Positions 51,525 to 61,773 are shown, numbered from the stretch's first letter. The stretch: 64,000 nucleotides of DNA from Petrimonas sp964346415 (GCA_964346415.1 CAYFUQ010000005.1:4445-68444); one strand, 5' to 3'. Made by a program: numbers and translations. Notes: a model not told the origin generated them from the sequence alone.

Positions 51525-52607
51525 CTATGCTTTGTGTATATCCTCTAAGTACCACTTGTATAGTAGATTTATTCCTACATCAATTTCGATTCTGTTCTGC
51601 CATCCCAAAGCATTTAGCTTTGACACATCGGTTAGTTTTCTCATTGTGCCGTCAGGTTTGTTAGAGTCGAACTTAATGTTACCATCATATCCAATGACCT
51701 CTGCAATAGAGCATGCAAGACTCTTTATGCTTACCTCTTTGCCTGTGCCAATATTAATGTGACAATTTCTTATCTCTTTCTTACCGTTGGTGAGGTCATG
51801 AAAGTTTACATTTTCCATAATAAAGACTGAGGCTTCGGCCATATCTTCACTCCATAAGAACTCTCTCATCGGTTTTCCTGAACCCCATAGTTCCACATGA
51901 CTTGATGCGATGCCATATTGACCAAGGACACGTATAATAGTGTCAATGTCAGATTTTTCATTTAACCCATCAATAGGTCTTTTGGTTATATCTTTGCTAA
52001 GCGTGCTCCAACTGTTGTCGTGGAGGCATTTAGCAAGAAATATCTTCCTGATTAGAGCAGGGAGTACATGACTATTCTCTAAGTCAAAGTTGTCATTTGG
52101 TCCATATAGATTTGTGGGCATTATAGAGATGAAGTTAGTTCCATATTGTAGGTTGAAGCTCTCACAGAGCTTTATACCCGCAATCTTGGCTATTGCATAG
52201 GGTTCATTGGTGTACTCTAGCGGTGATGTCAGAAGATAATCTTCTTTCATTGGCTGTGGAGCTTCCTTGGGATATATACATGTACTTCCCAGAAACAAAA
52301 GTTTTTTCACATTATGTCTGAAGCTTTCACCTATGACATTGTTTTGTATCTGTAGGTTTCTGAAAATGAAATCAGCACGATAGGTGTTGTTTGCAACTAT
52401 TCCGCCTACATAAGCTGCAGCAAGAAATACATACTCCGGCTTTTCATCATAGAAAAAGTTTCTTACGAATGAACTCTCTGTTAAATCCAATTCTTTGTGA
52501 GTCCTGCCTACAAGGTTGGTGTAGCCCTTGGACTCGAGTTCTTTCCATATTGCAGAACCAACAAGCCCCTTGTGGCCGGCAACATATATTTTGCTGTCTT
52601 TATTCAT
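51525..52607 (-). CDS. fcl: GDP-L-fucose synthase
   Basis: The enzyme epimerises and reduces GDP-4-keto-6-deoxymannose to GDP-L-fucose. The 360-residue SDR protein has VAGHKGLVGSAI at the N-terminus, FLAAAYVGGIVANN, FLGSTCIYPKEAPQPMKEDYLL and the catalytic YxxxK in EPYAIAKIAG. Typical GDP-fucose synthases are about 310-320 residues. Here an insertion follows LPALIRKI, including residues of about 195-230. Its first eight bases overlap the end of gmd, so the two-step GDP-fucose pathway is coupled. Confidence 0.97.
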   Translation of the reverse strand: MNKDSKIYVAGHKGLVGSAIWKELESKGYTNLVGRTHKELDLTESSFVRNFFYDEKPEYVFLAAAYVGGIVANNTYRADFIFRNLQIQNNVIGESFRHNVKKLLFLGSTCIYPKEAPQPMKEDYLLTSPLEYTNEPYAIAKIAGIKLCESFNLQYGTNFISIMPTNLYGPNDNFDLENSHVLPALIRKIFLAKCLHDNSWSTLSKDITKRPIDGLNEKSDIDTIIRVLGQYGIASSHVELWGSGKPMREFLWSEDMAEASVFIMENVNFHDLTNGKKEIRNCHINIGTGKEVSIKSLACSIAEVIGYDGNIKFDSNKPDGTMRKLTDVSKLNALGWQNRIEIDVGINLLYKWYLEDIHKA

Positions 52608-53685
52608 TATCTATATCGTCTTTAAGTTTTAACTTTCGAACATACTTCATATCGTGTCTTACCATTATTTTGACAAGTTCTTCAAAAGAAGTTTTGGTTG
52701 GATTCCATCCTAAAAGCCTTTTTGCTTTACTTGGGTCGCCTCTTAGAAGCTCAACTTCTGTTGGCCTGAAATATTTAGGATCAACCTCTACCAATACTCT
52801 TCCGGTCAGTGTATCTATACCTTTTTCGTCAATTCCTTCACCTTCCCATCTCAATTTTATTCCTGCTTCCTTGAATGCAAGCGTGCAAAATTCACGAACA
52901 CTATGCATCTCTCCCGTAGCAATTATAAAATCTTCTGGTGTCTCGTGTTGCAATATTAACCACATACATTCCACATAGTCCTTAGCATAGCCCCAGTCTC
53001 TCAATGCATTCATGTTGCCAAGGTATAGCTTGTCTTGCATGTTTTGAGCTATGCGGGCTGCTGCTATCGTGATTTTTCTGGTCACAAAGGTTTCTCCTCT
53101 TCGCTCACTTTCGTGATTGAATAATATTCCGTTTACTGCATACATGTTATAGGCCTCACGGTAGTTCTTTGTAATCCAATATGCATATAGTTTCGCGACT
53201 CCGTAGGGGCTTCGAGGATAGAATGGAGTAGTCTCCTTTTGGGGAACTTCCTGCACCAGTCCGAAAAGTTCAGATGTGGAGGCTTGATATATTTTTGTCG
53301 TTTTCTCCATCCCAAGAATCCTTACTGCTTCTAATAATCGTAAGGTACCAACAGCGTCAGTCTCGGCGGTATATTCGGGAACATCAAAGCTAACTTTAAC
53401 ATGGCTTTGTGCTGCCAAGTTGTATATCTCGTCGGGCTTGATAGTCTGAATTACTCTTATCAAAGAACTTGAGTCTGTCATATCTGCATAATGCAGATTT
53501 ACCAATCGCTTTTGTCGCATGTCTCTCACCCATTCGTCAAGATATAGATGTTCAATCCTCTCTGTGTTGAACGACGATGAGCGTCTGAGTAGTCCATGCA
53601 CTTCATATCCTTTGTCAATAAGAAACTCCGCAAGATATGAGCCGTCTTGCCCGGTTATTCCTGTTATTAAAGCTACTTTTGCCAT
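52600..53685 (-). CDS. gmd: GDP-mannose 4,6-dehydratase
   Basis: The enzyme converts GDP-mannose to GDP-4-keto-6-deoxymannose, the precursor of GDP-L-fucose. The 361-residue protein shows ALITGITGQDGSYLAEFLIDKGYEVHG, LRRSSSFNTERIEHLY, NLAAQSHVKVSFD, STSELFGLVQEVPQKETTPFYPRSPYGVAK (with YxxxK) and NFNHESERRGETFVTRKI-like segments. These are signatures of GMD. It overlaps fcl by eight bases. GDP-mannose itself would come from genes outside the window. Confidence 0.98.
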   Translation of the reverse strand: MAKVALITGITGQDGSYLAEFLIDKGYEVHGLLRRSSSFNTERIEHLYLDEWVRDMRQKRLVNLHYADMTDSSSLIRVIQTIKPDEIYNLAAQSHVKVSFDVPEYTAETDAVGTLRLLEAVRILGMEKTTKIYQASTSELFGLVQEVPQKETTPFYPRSPYGVAKLYAYWITKNYREAYNMYAVNGILFNHESERRGETFVTRKITIAAARIAQNMQDKLYLGNMNALRDWGYAKDYVECMWLILQHETPEDFIIATGEMHSVREFCTLAFKEAGIKLRWEGEGIDEKGIDTLTGRVLVEVDPKYFRPTEVELLRGDPSKAKRLLGWNPTKTSFEELVKIMVRHDMKYVRKLKLKDDIDNE

Positions 53686-53759
53686 ATTATTGTTGTTTTT
53701 AATTGTTGTTGTCTAATCAATATTCTATTGTAATCAAGAGACTTTATGAGAGCAATTAA

Positions 53760-54695
53760 TCAGTTGGATATATTCCAGCTGAATGTGTATCTTAAAGATG
53801 TCTCACAGTTATGAATTTCCTTAAATCTAGTCAATCCGGAATTGGCATCTCCGTCTTGGCTTGAAGTACCAAAGTCAATATATTTATAATTCAAATCTTT
53901 ATAGTAGTTGTATAAATTCAAATAAAGAAAATCGATTGTTCCAAGATCTCTCTTTTCTAAATCATCCCCCATAAATATACCTTGTGCAATCTTGTCTTGT
54001 CCCCGGTATAAGACAGCAGCTCCAACACAGTTGCCATTATCTTCTCTCACTACGAAATAGTCAACAGGTATTGCTTCTTCAACATTTATTAGATCCTCAA
54101 AGCTCATATGGATTGGCCTATTTTGTCCGAGCCTGTTGTTTTTTATAAGTGTATATGCCTCTTGTTTTGAGTCATTATCATTAGCAGTCTCAAAATATAG
54201 ATTGTTTCTGAGTGCCCTTCGGCATCTGTTACCAACTTTAGCATATATCCAGGTTCCATCGAATTCATGAAGGTTTATCCAGTTAGTGATGTCCGGAGTT
54301 TGCATATCATATCCTGCCTTTATGAATGCGTTGATGAACTTAGCATTAGTATTCTTTTGATAAATATCAGGAGGAAGAGTTATGTTGATATCTTTATAAT
54401 TGTTGCTAGTGACGTATGCTTTCAGATTTTCTACAAAGCTATAGATTGCTTCATAAGTTAGATATTCATGCGAGTAATGAAATCCTCCAAATGGCGCAGA
54501 GAAGGGTGAACTTAATGAACCTTCTCTTGAACCTAATATTAGTCCAATCGAATTGTCGTCTTCATCCATCAACCGTATTATTTGATCTGTATTCCCAAGT
54601 ACCAATTCCAAAAAGTTTTCTGAAATATATGGATGAGGGTCAGATTGAAAGCGTCTTCTGTAGGTGTCTTTTGTAACTTCTGTTAGCATTGTCAT
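53760..54695 (-). CDS. FemAB/GNAT-like acyltransferase of a polysaccharide locus
   Basis: The 311-residue protein has the layout of two GNAT-like domains. It has PFSAPFGGFHYSHEYLTYE near residue 65, then RCRRALRNNLYF, and a second part with DYFVVREDNGNCVGAAVLYRGQDKIAQGIFMG and a C-terminal DLNYKYIDFGTSSQDGDANSGLTRFKEI. Related proteins in surface-polysaccharide loci transfer acyl or aminoacyl groups to sugars. I cannot define the donor. The gene lies between gmd and a GT4 gene, and is in the same orientation as both. Confidence 0.7.
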   Translation of the reverse strand: MTMLTEVTKDTYRRRFQSDPHPYISENFLELVLGNTDQIIRLMDEDDNSIGLILGSREGSLSSPFSAPFGGFHYSHEYLTYEAIYSFVENLKAYVTSNNYKDINITLPPDIYQKNTNAKFINAFIKAGYDMQTPDITNWINLHEFDGTWIYAKVGNRCRRALRNNLYFETANDNDSKQEAYTLIKNNRLGQNRPIHMSFEDLINVEEAIPVDYFVVREDNGNCVGAAVLYRGQDKIAQGIFMGDDLEKRDLGTIDFLYLNLYNYYKDLNYKYIDFGTSSQDGDANSGLTRFKEIHNCETSLRYTFSWNISN

Positions 54696-54713
54696 TTTTC
54701 TTTAAAGATTTAA

Positions 54714-55844
54714 TTACTTATGATTTAACTTACTCCACTCTTCATTGAACTCAGGAATGTGGTCTTTACGAAGTGGGAGGGTTGAATCCAAATTCACATT
54801 GTCAACTATTTCAAACCCATCTGCGAAGAGCTTGAATTTGTCAGCTGTGTCTTGTTTGTCTGTCGGATCGAAAATCAACCCGTTGTCAGAGTTTATAATT
54901 GCTGTTGCTCCTGCAAGTTGTGAACATAATACTTTGAGTCCAAAAATCAGGGCTTCGTCAACGACTGCACCATATGTTTCGGAAATACTTGGCAGAACAA
55001 GTCCTGATGCGCATAAATACCAGGGGTGTAGTTTTTCGCCATCGAATCTTCCAGGAAATATAACTTTGTCGGAGATGTTGTTTTCTTCAATAATTGCGAG
55101 GAGATTTTCCTTTTCAGTTCCTTCTCCTACTAATACAAAAATCAAGTCCTCGGTTTCTTTTATAATGTTTGCAACGTTTTCCAAGAATTGAGGTAAAGCC
55201 TTTTCAGGTGAGAACCGACCAACATATAAGAGCACTCTCTTTCCTTTTAATGAGAATTCTTCAATATATTGAGTTGCAAGAGTCTCCAAGTCATTTTTGT
55301 TCCTGCGTATATTATCCGGAATTTGAAGTAATGGCGCAACAATTGTTTGCTCAGGTGAAAACTTGAACTCCTGTTGATAGAACTGTGCAATTTCGTCTGA
55401 CAGAAGCACAACAAAGTCTAACTTGCCAACTGTGCTGTCTCTTATTATTTTACGCAATTTAGAGCGACCTGTCATACATATATCAAGACTGTCATCAATC
55501 ATTGAGCCTACTTTCTTCCTGACTAATCCGAATGCCTTTAGAAATAGCAGGTATTGTGTTGTCAGGGAATACTCAAAACTAATAATATAATCAGGATTTG
55601 TTTCTCTAACTTTCTTTAATATGCCCCATCTGAAATATCTGGATTTATATTTAGGCCCTTTTAGAAGGTACGAAATCTTAAAGTTACATTTGCTTTTTAG
55701 ATCATTCTGATTGTAGCTGAAATATGTCAGGTTATCTAACAAGAAAACTACCTCTAAGTCGAACAACTCATTCATCAAATTGAATTGATCAATTCTATAT
55801 GGAGCCAATGCTGAATGGAACACTAACATTTTATCTTTTTTCAT
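54714..55844 (-). CDS. GT4-family glycosyltransferase
   Basis: The 376-residue protein has a GT-B fold. The N-terminal domain begins VFHSALAPYRIDQFNLM. The C-terminal Rossmann domain has VLLYVGRFSPEKALPQFLENV and the nucleotide-sugar site LPSISETYGAVVDEALIFG, with the E-X7-E-like motif of retaining GT4 enzymes. The donor sugar is unknown; GDP-fucose from gmd-fcl is one candidate. It overlaps the next GT2 gene upstream by four bases. Confidence 0.9.
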   Translation of the reverse strand: MKKDKMLVFHSALAPYRIDQFNLMNELFDLEVVFLLDNLTYFSYNQNDLKSKCNFKISYLLKGPKYKSRYFRWGILKKVRETNPDYIISFEYSLTTQYLLFLKAFGLVRKKVGSMIDDSLDICMTGRSKLRKIIRDSTVGKLDFVVLLSDEIAQFYQQEFKFSPEQTIVAPLLQIPDNIRRNKNDLETLATQYIEEFSLKGKRVLLYVGRFSPEKALPQFLENVANIIKETEDLIFVLVGEGTEKENLLAIIEENNISDKVIFPGRFDGEKLHPWYLCASGLVLPSISETYGAVVDEALIFGLKVLCSQLAGATAIINSDNGLIFDPTDKQDTADKFKLFADGFEIVDNVNLDSTLPLRKDHIPEFNEEWSKLNHK

Positions 55845-56722
55845 ATTGCTTCGGTTTTGTTTTTGTAATTATCCCATAAGGATGGAAATAGAGTTTTTGC
55901 CCACAACATAACAAAGGAGTAAGGGAGAAATAAAGGGAAATGCCTTTTTATATAATAGAGATATTCATTATATGCCAAGCCTTTGGGGCTTTTCATATAA
56001 GCTATTCTTTCTTTTAGTGGCACAGAACTTGATTTCCATGAATTTCCATGATCGTAGCTACACACACCACAAATATTTGGTGCAAGATATACAGGTATCC
56101 CTCTTTTATGAGCTTTGAGTGAATAGTCGTAATCTGCAATTCCATGAGTGTACTTCTCATCTAGAATGCCAATTTCGTAAACGACGCTATTGTCTACCCA
56201 TAAAATATTAGCATTGGTAATTTCGCATCGTTGTGGAATGTCTTTTGGTACGAGCATATCAAAACGTACAATGAAATGATTTATTCTGATTTTAGAACTG
56301 CCGTAAGAAACTTCATCAGATTCATTTTCAACCGTTGCTCCTGAATATATACCTTTCCTGTTTGTTTCTTTCAAAGCCATACTTTCTGCTTTCATTAGAT
56401 TTGAAAAGAAATCTTTCTTTAATACGACATCGTCATTAAGCAAAAGAAAAGAATCATATTTATTGTGCTTTATTGCAGTTGTCCAGGCCAGCCTCATTCC
56501 ACCAGACCAAAATAAGCTGCCATCCCCATTGATGATTTTCACTGTTGGATATCTGTTTGTCACAGCTTGAGCTGTGCCATCACTTGAGCCATCATCAGTG
56601 AGGAAAATGTCAAAATGGATGTGCTCCGGAAAATCAGCCTCAAAGAATGAAGCTAAACAAGCTAGCGTCTTAGCCTTCCTATTGTAGCACGTTAACAGGA
56701 CTGCTGTTTTATGATTTTTCAT
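55841..56722 (-). CDS. GT2-family glycosyltransferase
   Basis: The 293-residue GT-A protein has VLLTCYNRKAKTLACLASFFE, IFLTDDGSSDGTAQAV and the DXD-type LLNDDVVLKKDFF, then GIADYDYSLKAHKRGIPVYLAP. These belong to inverting GT2 transferases of the rhamnosyl-transferase-like kind. It may transfer a 6-deoxyhexose, but its donor is unproven. Overlaps of 14 bases with the polymerase gene and four with the GT4 gene show tight coupling. Confidence 0.92.
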   Translation of the reverse strand: MKNHKTAVLLTCYNRKAKTLACLASFFEADFPEHIHFDIFLTDDGSSDGTAQAVTNRYPTVKIINGDGSLFWSGGMRLAWTTAIKHNKYDSFLLLNDDVVLKKDFFSNLMKAESMALKETNRKGIYSGATVENESDEVSYGSSKIRINHFIVRFDMLVPKDIPQRCEITNANILWVDNSVVYEIGILDEKYTHGIADYDYSLKAHKRGIPVYLAPNICGVCSYDHGNSWKSSSVPLKERIAYMKSPKGLAYNEYLYYIKRHFPLFLPYSFVMLWAKTLFPSLWDNYKNKTEAI

Positions 56723-58025
56723 ACAATGATTTTTTTATTAAAAAGTTCTGAAAATGAATATATCTCATATCGAATATGCCCCTCGCCCATATCATAATTT
56801 CTTTGTCTGATCTTTTTCGAAAAGAGTCAGAAATGCATAGACCAATAATTATAAATATCATTAGATAATTAATTGAAAATGTGTTATAATCTTCAACCCA
56901 GCTCCACAACCACCTAAAGGAAAGATAAACACCCAATATTTTGGCGAAAATATTGTTGGACCTGTTGACTGCCAGATATGCAGCTTGATAAAACATTAGG
57001 AAATATATTATTACCCCTACCAATCCGGTCCAAGTGAATACATTGGCAACCCCTATTTCATTAGTCAATCTCTCATATCTGCCAGTCCATTCAAACTCTA
57101 TCAATCCGAATGTCATAGAGTCATTACCCCGTGCTGGAGTTCTGCCAAATAAAATATAATCATTTCGCTTAGCCGACTGAAGAACTTCTTCATATAGAAA
57201 AGTACGAGTGTCCTCTGTCATGCTCAACTCTTTTCGCTCTCCGTCCCAATCGTTTCCTACCACTGTAATGTCATTCTTTAGATAATCTTGAATTTTAAAA
57301 ATATTGAAGAGACCTGTTACACCTAGAATCAGAAGTATAATGGGGGCAATAAAAAGTGTTATACGTACAGCTTCTAGCGTTTTAATTAATATTGTATTTC
57401 TTAAATAATAAAACATAAGCATCAGTATGGGAACTGTAAACTTCAGGATATTGCTTCTCGCTGCTGTATCCGAAAGAATTACCACAACTACAACTAGTAA
57501 TAGTAACATTCTTTGCTTATTGGTTAGGGCCGGTATGAAAAGGAGTAGTAAACTCATAGGCATTAGGTAAAACCCCCATGCATCTGTGTTGATTATAAAC
57601 GCAAATAAAATAAATAATGGGAGAACAAACTTTACGTAAAAGGACAGTAAGGTTTGTGTTAGAATCAAATTTGTAGCTGAATATGCAATGGCTGGTAACA
57701 TTAAGATCATTGCATTACCAATAAGAGCTTTCCAATCCCAGTATATTTCTGCGGCAAAAGCTCCACGAATGATGCATATTATATTCCATAAAAGATATAG
57801 TAGCACGAACACCATCCTTTTATTGTTGTTTTTGTCATAAAAGTATATTATAGAAACAAATATAGAGGTCAATATAAGGGCAGAAATCATCCACCAAATT
57901 GCTGTATTTGCAAAAATTGAATCAAGCGTAATGTACTTTGTGTGCATTAAAATTGAATATATTGTAATGAAAAGTATGGATCCTTTCAGTGCCTTAATCG
58001 TTATTTTCTTATATTCTGTCTTCAT
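56709..58025 (-). CDS. wzy: O-antigen/capsule polymerase (Wzy-type membrane protein)
   Basis: The 438-residue protein consists mostly of hydrophobic helices (about 10-12), with one large external loop of about residues 240-300 that includes WDGERKELSMTEDTRTFLYEEVL and FGRTPARGNDSM. This resembles O-antigen polymerase/ligase proteins, with a polar loop between late helices. Wzy proteins have low sequence identity, so context decides. It lies among glycosyltransferases and a flippase of a Wzx/Wzy-type polysaccharide locus. Confidence 0.8.
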   Translation of the reverse strand: MKTEYKKITIKALKGSILFITIYSILMHTKYITLDSIFANTAIWWMISALILTSIFVSIIYFYDKNNNKRMVFVLLYLLWNIICIIRGAFAAEIYWDWKALIGNAMILMLPAIAYSATNLILTQTLLSFYVKFVLPLFILFAFIINTDAWGFYLMPMSLLLLFIPALTNKQRMLLLLVVVVVILSDTAARSNILKFTVPILMLMFYYLRNTILIKTLEAVRITLFIAPIILLILGVTGLFNIFKIQDYLKNDITVVGNDWDGERKELSMTEDTRTFLYEEVLQSAKRNDYILFGRTPARGNDSMTFGLIEFEWTGRYERLTNEIGVANVFTWTGLVGVIIYFLMFYQAAYLAVNRSNNIFAKILGVYLSFRWLWSWVEDYNTFSINYLMIFIIIGLCISDSFRKRSDKEIMIWARGIFDMRYIHFQNFLIKKSLYEKS

Positions 58026-58045
58026 TTCGTTCTATATAAATTATC

Positions 58046-59326
58046 TCATCTCACTTTATGATTTTCAATAATATTCTTATAAATATTAATGTATTGCTCA
58101 ATTGTTTCTTTCGTTTGATGCCTCACCATAGCGATTCTTTTTGCGTTGTTGCTGAGTTTAATTGCAAGATTATCGTCAGAGAATATTCTGTCAATTTGAT
58201 GTGCCATCATTACATGATCGTCTGTTGGAAACACTAATGTACTAATCTCATTTTGAACGATTGAAAGAACCCCTCCAACAGGTGATACTGCTGTTGGTGT
58301 GCCAATTAGCATGGCCTCACCAAGGGAGTTAGGACTGTTTTCAAGAAAAGAAGGTAGAACAAAGACGTGTGCCTTTTTGAATTCTTCAGCCATTTGGGCA
58401 GCTGTTAGGCTTTGCTTTAATTCAATATTGTCCTCTAGTTTTTGTACTTTAATCTCTTTCTTGATATAGTTGTTGTAGTCTTCTGAAAACAAATGGTCCG
58501 CAATCTTAGATCTTTCTTGTTTTACAGATGAAAGGGGTGTGATAATCTTTATATCCGGATACTTACTTTTGAGAATTCCAACAGCTTTTAATAATACATG
58601 AAAGCCTTTAAGTGCATATGCAGATGAGGATATAAAAATGCGATTACGTTCACATGTTTTGATATCCCAATTGGTGTCGTAGAACTGAGGTCTTAAAATT
58701 TCCTCGCCATGAAAATATTTAGCTTCAGAATTATAAGTTGTAGCATAAGCCATATCCCATTGAGTCCTTCCAATAAAATATTGATTAATTTGGAATACCT
58801 CTTTCTCTATGGGAGTATATTTACTCCATTTTCTTAAGGCACCATTAACTCCGCCCCTGCCAAGAAGATTTTTTATTGATCTGTATCTCTTATAGTTGAT
58901 ATTTGCAACACTCTGTTTTAGAAAGTGGTGGCATGGTGGAATTATGCCTTGAACGGAACATACAATGGGTATGTTTTTGTCCACGTATTTACGTAAAAGT
59001 CCAAAGTTAATTTCTGTTCCATGAATGTGAATTATGTCAGGATTAAATTTATTTATAACAGTGAGATACTTTGCAGCTAATTTGGTATCAATGTTTTTTG
59101 TTGTGTCATTTTTATTGATGGGGATTATGTAATGAGGAGAGTCTTTGACATACAACTCTTGAAACTTTCCATCTATTACAGGTGTTAGTGTGGCAAGTTT
59201 AATGTCATCATGTCCAACAATATTGTTGAACAGAGGCTCAATCCATGGTCTGCCGGTTGAATATTTACCTTTGACAAGTGTTGTGATAGAGCTAAATATG
59301 TCATTTGTTATCCATAGAACTCTCAT
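58046..59326 (-). CDS. GT4-family glycosyltransferase
   Basis: The 426-residue GT-B protein begins MRVLWITNDIFSSITTLVKGK and carries NPDIIHIHGTEINFG, a typical acceptor-domain motif, then IFISSSAYALKGFHVLLKAVGIL and the donor-site motif LPSFLENSPNSLGEAMLIGTPTAVSPVGG with both glutamates. The donor sugar is unknown. It is 20 bases from the genes on both sides. Confidence 0.92.
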   Translation of the reverse strand: MRVLWITNDIFSSITTLVKGKYSTGRPWIEPLFNNIVGHDDIKLATLTPVIDGKFQELYVKDSPHYIIPINKNDTTKNIDTKLAAKYLTVINKFNPDIIHIHGTEINFGLLRKYVDKNIPIVCSVQGIIPPCHHFLKQSVANINYKRYRSIKNLLGRGGVNGALRKWSKYTPIEKEVFQINQYFIGRTQWDMAYATTYNSEAKYFHGEEILRPQFYDTNWDIKTCERNRIFISSSAYALKGFHVLLKAVGILKSKYPDIKIITPLSSVKQERSKIADHLFSEDYNNYIKKEIKVQKLEDNIELKQSLTAAQMAEEFKKAHVFVLPSFLENSPNSLGEAMLIGTPTAVSPVGGVLSIVQNEISTLVFPTDDHVMMAHQIDRIFSDDNLAIKLSNNAKRIAMVRHQTKETIEQYINIYKNIIENHKVR

Positions 59327-59346
59327 GATGTTTGCATATTAAATGT

Positions 59347-60267
59347 TTAAACTTTTATTCCATTAAATCTCAGATGCCAATAAAACAAACTGAGCTTTCT
59401 TAGGAATCTTTCTCCTTTATGACCATTAATTCCTTTAAATTTAAATCTTATCCAGTTTTCATAATGAACTGACAAGTCAATCGGATTAAAAGGTGATAAA
59501 TACTTTACTCGGTAATTTCTGTAGACTTTGTATGCTTCTTTTTCCCTTTTATGCTCTAACTTGTTACATCTGGATGTTGCTTTTTTGTGTATTCTATACT
59601 TTACCGTTGGCTTATTTAGATAGTGGATTTTTACTCCAGCATCTAGTAGAGAAAAAATAATTGTAGTGTCTTCAAAAATTTTAAAATCATCACGTGAGCA
59701 AAATGTGTTGTTATTCATCAGTTCCCTTTTATAGAAGAAGCTGGGCGTATTCAAAAATGCTGGCCAGCGCGCATAAGCTTTCAGCTGTTGATGTTTATTT
59801 CCCTGATTTTTCAGAAAATATTGGAGACCTTTATTCTCAGGACTTGATCTGATAACATTACTTTTAGCATCTATTTCTACGAGTTCAGAAATAATAAATG
59901 ATATATCTGGATGTTCAATGATTGTCTTGATGTTGTCTTTAATGCAGTTGTGCAGTAAAATGTCATCTCCGGCAATAAACTTAATCCAATCACCTCTTGC
60001 TTTGCTAAGTCCCCTTTCACAATTAGCCGGAATACCCGTATTGTGACTTGAACCTAAAATAGCTATTTGTGTAAATCGTTCTTGATTGTCTTTAACCCAT
60101 TCAGTAACAATTTGGAATGTTCCGTCTGTTGAGGCATCGTCACTTACTATTAATTCAATATTATCCCATGACTGTGCCTTCACACTTTCAAGAGTTTCAA
60201 GAATATAGTCGCTGCTCTGATATGAGATAACTATCACTGACACTAATGGATTGTAAGATGTACTCAT
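59347..60267 (-). CDS. GT2-family glycosyltransferase
   Basis: The 306-residue protein has LVSVIVISYQSSDYILETLESVKAQSW, IELIVSDDASTDGTFQIV and the metal-binding region WIKFIAGDDILLHNCI, the signature of GT2 inverting transferases with a GT-A fold. It ends in a basic region, LRKLSLFYWHLRFNG. The sugar donor cannot be told. It lies four bases after the flippase gene. Confidence 0.93.
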   Translation of the reverse strand: MSTSYNPLVSVIVISYQSSDYILETLESVKAQSWDNIELIVSDDASTDGTFQIVTEWVKDNQERFTQIAILGSSHNTGIPANCERGLSKARGDWIKFIAGDDILLHNCIKDNIKTIIEHPDISFIISELVEIDAKSNVIRSSPENKGLQYFLKNQGNKHQQLKAYARWPAFLNTPSFFYKRELMNNNTFCSRDDFKIFEDTTIIFSLLDAGVKIHYLNKPTVKYRIHKKATSRCNKLEHKREKEAYKVYRNYRVKYLSPFNPIDLSVHYENWIRFKFKGINGHKGERFLRKLSLFYWHLRFNGIKV

Positions 60268-60271
60268 AATT

Positions 60272-61762
60272 TTATTTTTTTGAAAACCTTTCTTTAAAAG
60301 ATTTTATTAGTTCCTTTAACCCAATCAAATGGTTTAGTTGTTTATATGTATACCAGAAAGACATTAAAATAAACGGTGTCCCTATAAGAAAATTAATAGG
60401 CTCATCTATGATATATATTAAGAGTGAGCATATAGCTGCAAGAGAAAATTGAATTGAGAAAATCTTTATAAATGAGCTTGTAAATGTGAACTTGTATCTG
60501 ATGTAAGTTAGTCCGAAAATTTGAAAAGTATATAATATGTATGATAACATGTAAGTAAATCCAATTCCTGAAAGTCCCCATAAATGATAGCCCAATATAT
60601 TTAGAGCTAAAGTATATGAGTTGGTTATTAATTCATTCCAGAAGAAAACTTTACTTTCCCCTTTTGCTAATAAAACAATTGCAATTGCCCAACTGGTCGT
60701 CCTGAAATACACTCCTAATGCAGCCCATTGTAGCATATTGTTAATAACTAAAAACTCTCTGCTGTATAATATAATGATTGCCCATTTCACAAACACAATA
60801 AACAAAATGAGAATAGGCGATAGAATAAGAATGGCAATTTCTGTTTGCTGATTTATTGTAAGGCGCGATGCTTTGTCATTTTTAGCTATTGCTGAAAGCC
60901 TTGGATAATAGTCAGAATCGAATGCTTTAAAGATCATGGACACATAGGTGTTGATAATCGCAAACCCTGCTGTATAAAAGCCGATATCTGATATGCTGCC
61001 CGTGCGGGTAATATATATTCTGATAAAATATGACATAACCACTGCTATCAGTCCGGTTAGACTTATCAAAAAACCCATAACCATCATGTCCTTACCTTCT
61101 ATCCTTAGTTGTTTCCCGGTTATTCTTGTTTTCTCTATTCCCAAGTTTCGTGAGAAGAACCATGAAAAAAACAGGCTGAATAATGCAGTTAAAATAATTA
61201 CGGGGACAATACCGCGAATGCCCATAAAGTAATATAAAGGCACAGTTACGATTAAACCACTAAAGCTGCCCATGACATTTGCCTTTGCCAAATCTTGTAG
61301 TTTACGTAACCCTTGCAACATCACTAATTGTCCAGTGCTGACTTGTTTAATCAATAAAGTAATTGACAACCACACAAAAGCTGCGGTATAATCTCTATTT
61401 CCAAAAGTAATTTGGCTTAATATGGGTGAAAATATTAATGTTATAAGTGCACCAAGCAGACCTGTTATCCATACTAATCTTTTTACTATTGTACCTACTC
61501 GTGAAACTCTTTTTGGGTTACCCGTGATATTCGCTTCAGAGATGTCTTTTACTGCACTTGTTTCTAAACCAAAATTGGTGAGTTCAGAAATAAGTTCTGT
61601 CGTAGAGTTAAGAAGACCAATTATCCCCATCCCATAAGGACCCAGCAATATGGCTACAAACTTTGAACGGATTACAGTTATAATAATGTGAAATGCCTGC
61701 ACCCCTCCAAATAATGTAGTGGCTTTAGCAATTTGTCTATATGTCGATTTATCTTTATTCAT
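60272..61762 (-). CDS. wzx: Polysaccharide flippase (Wzx-type, MOP superfamily)
   Basis: The 496-residue integral membrane protein has about 12-14 helices. Its N-terminus, IAKATTLFGGVQAFHIIITVIRSKFVAILLGPYGMGIIGLLNS, is typical of Wzx/PST flippases, which move lipid-linked repeat units across the inner membrane. The GLETSAVKDISEAN segment also occurs in such O-antigen translocases. The gene precedes the GT genes in the transcript and makes the locus a Wzx/Wzy-dependent one. Confidence 0.92.
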   Translation of the reverse strand: MNKDKSTYRQIAKATTLFGGVQAFHIIITVIRSKFVAILLGPYGMGIIGLLNSTTELISELTNFGLETSAVKDISEANITGNPKRVSRVGTIVKRLVWITGLLGALITLIFSPILSQITFGNRDYTAAFVWLSITLLIKQVSTGQLVMLQGLRKLQDLAKANVMGSFSGLIVTVPLYYFMGIRGIVPVIILTALFSLFFSWFFSRNLGIEKTRITGKQLRIEGKDMMVMGFLISLTGLIAVVMSYFIRIYITRTGSISDIGFYTAGFAIINTYVSMIFKAFDSDYYPRLSAIAKNDKASRLTINQQTEIAILILSPILILFIVFVKWAIIILYSREFLVINNMLQWAALGVYFRTTSWAIAIVLLAKGESKVFFWNELITNSYTLALNILGYHLWGLSGIGFTYMLSYILYTFQIFGLTYIRYKFTFTSSFIKIFSIQFSLAAICSLLIYIIDEPINFLIGTPFILMSFWYTYKQLNHLIGLKELIKSFKERFSKK

Positions 61763-61773
61763 TAATATTCTTC

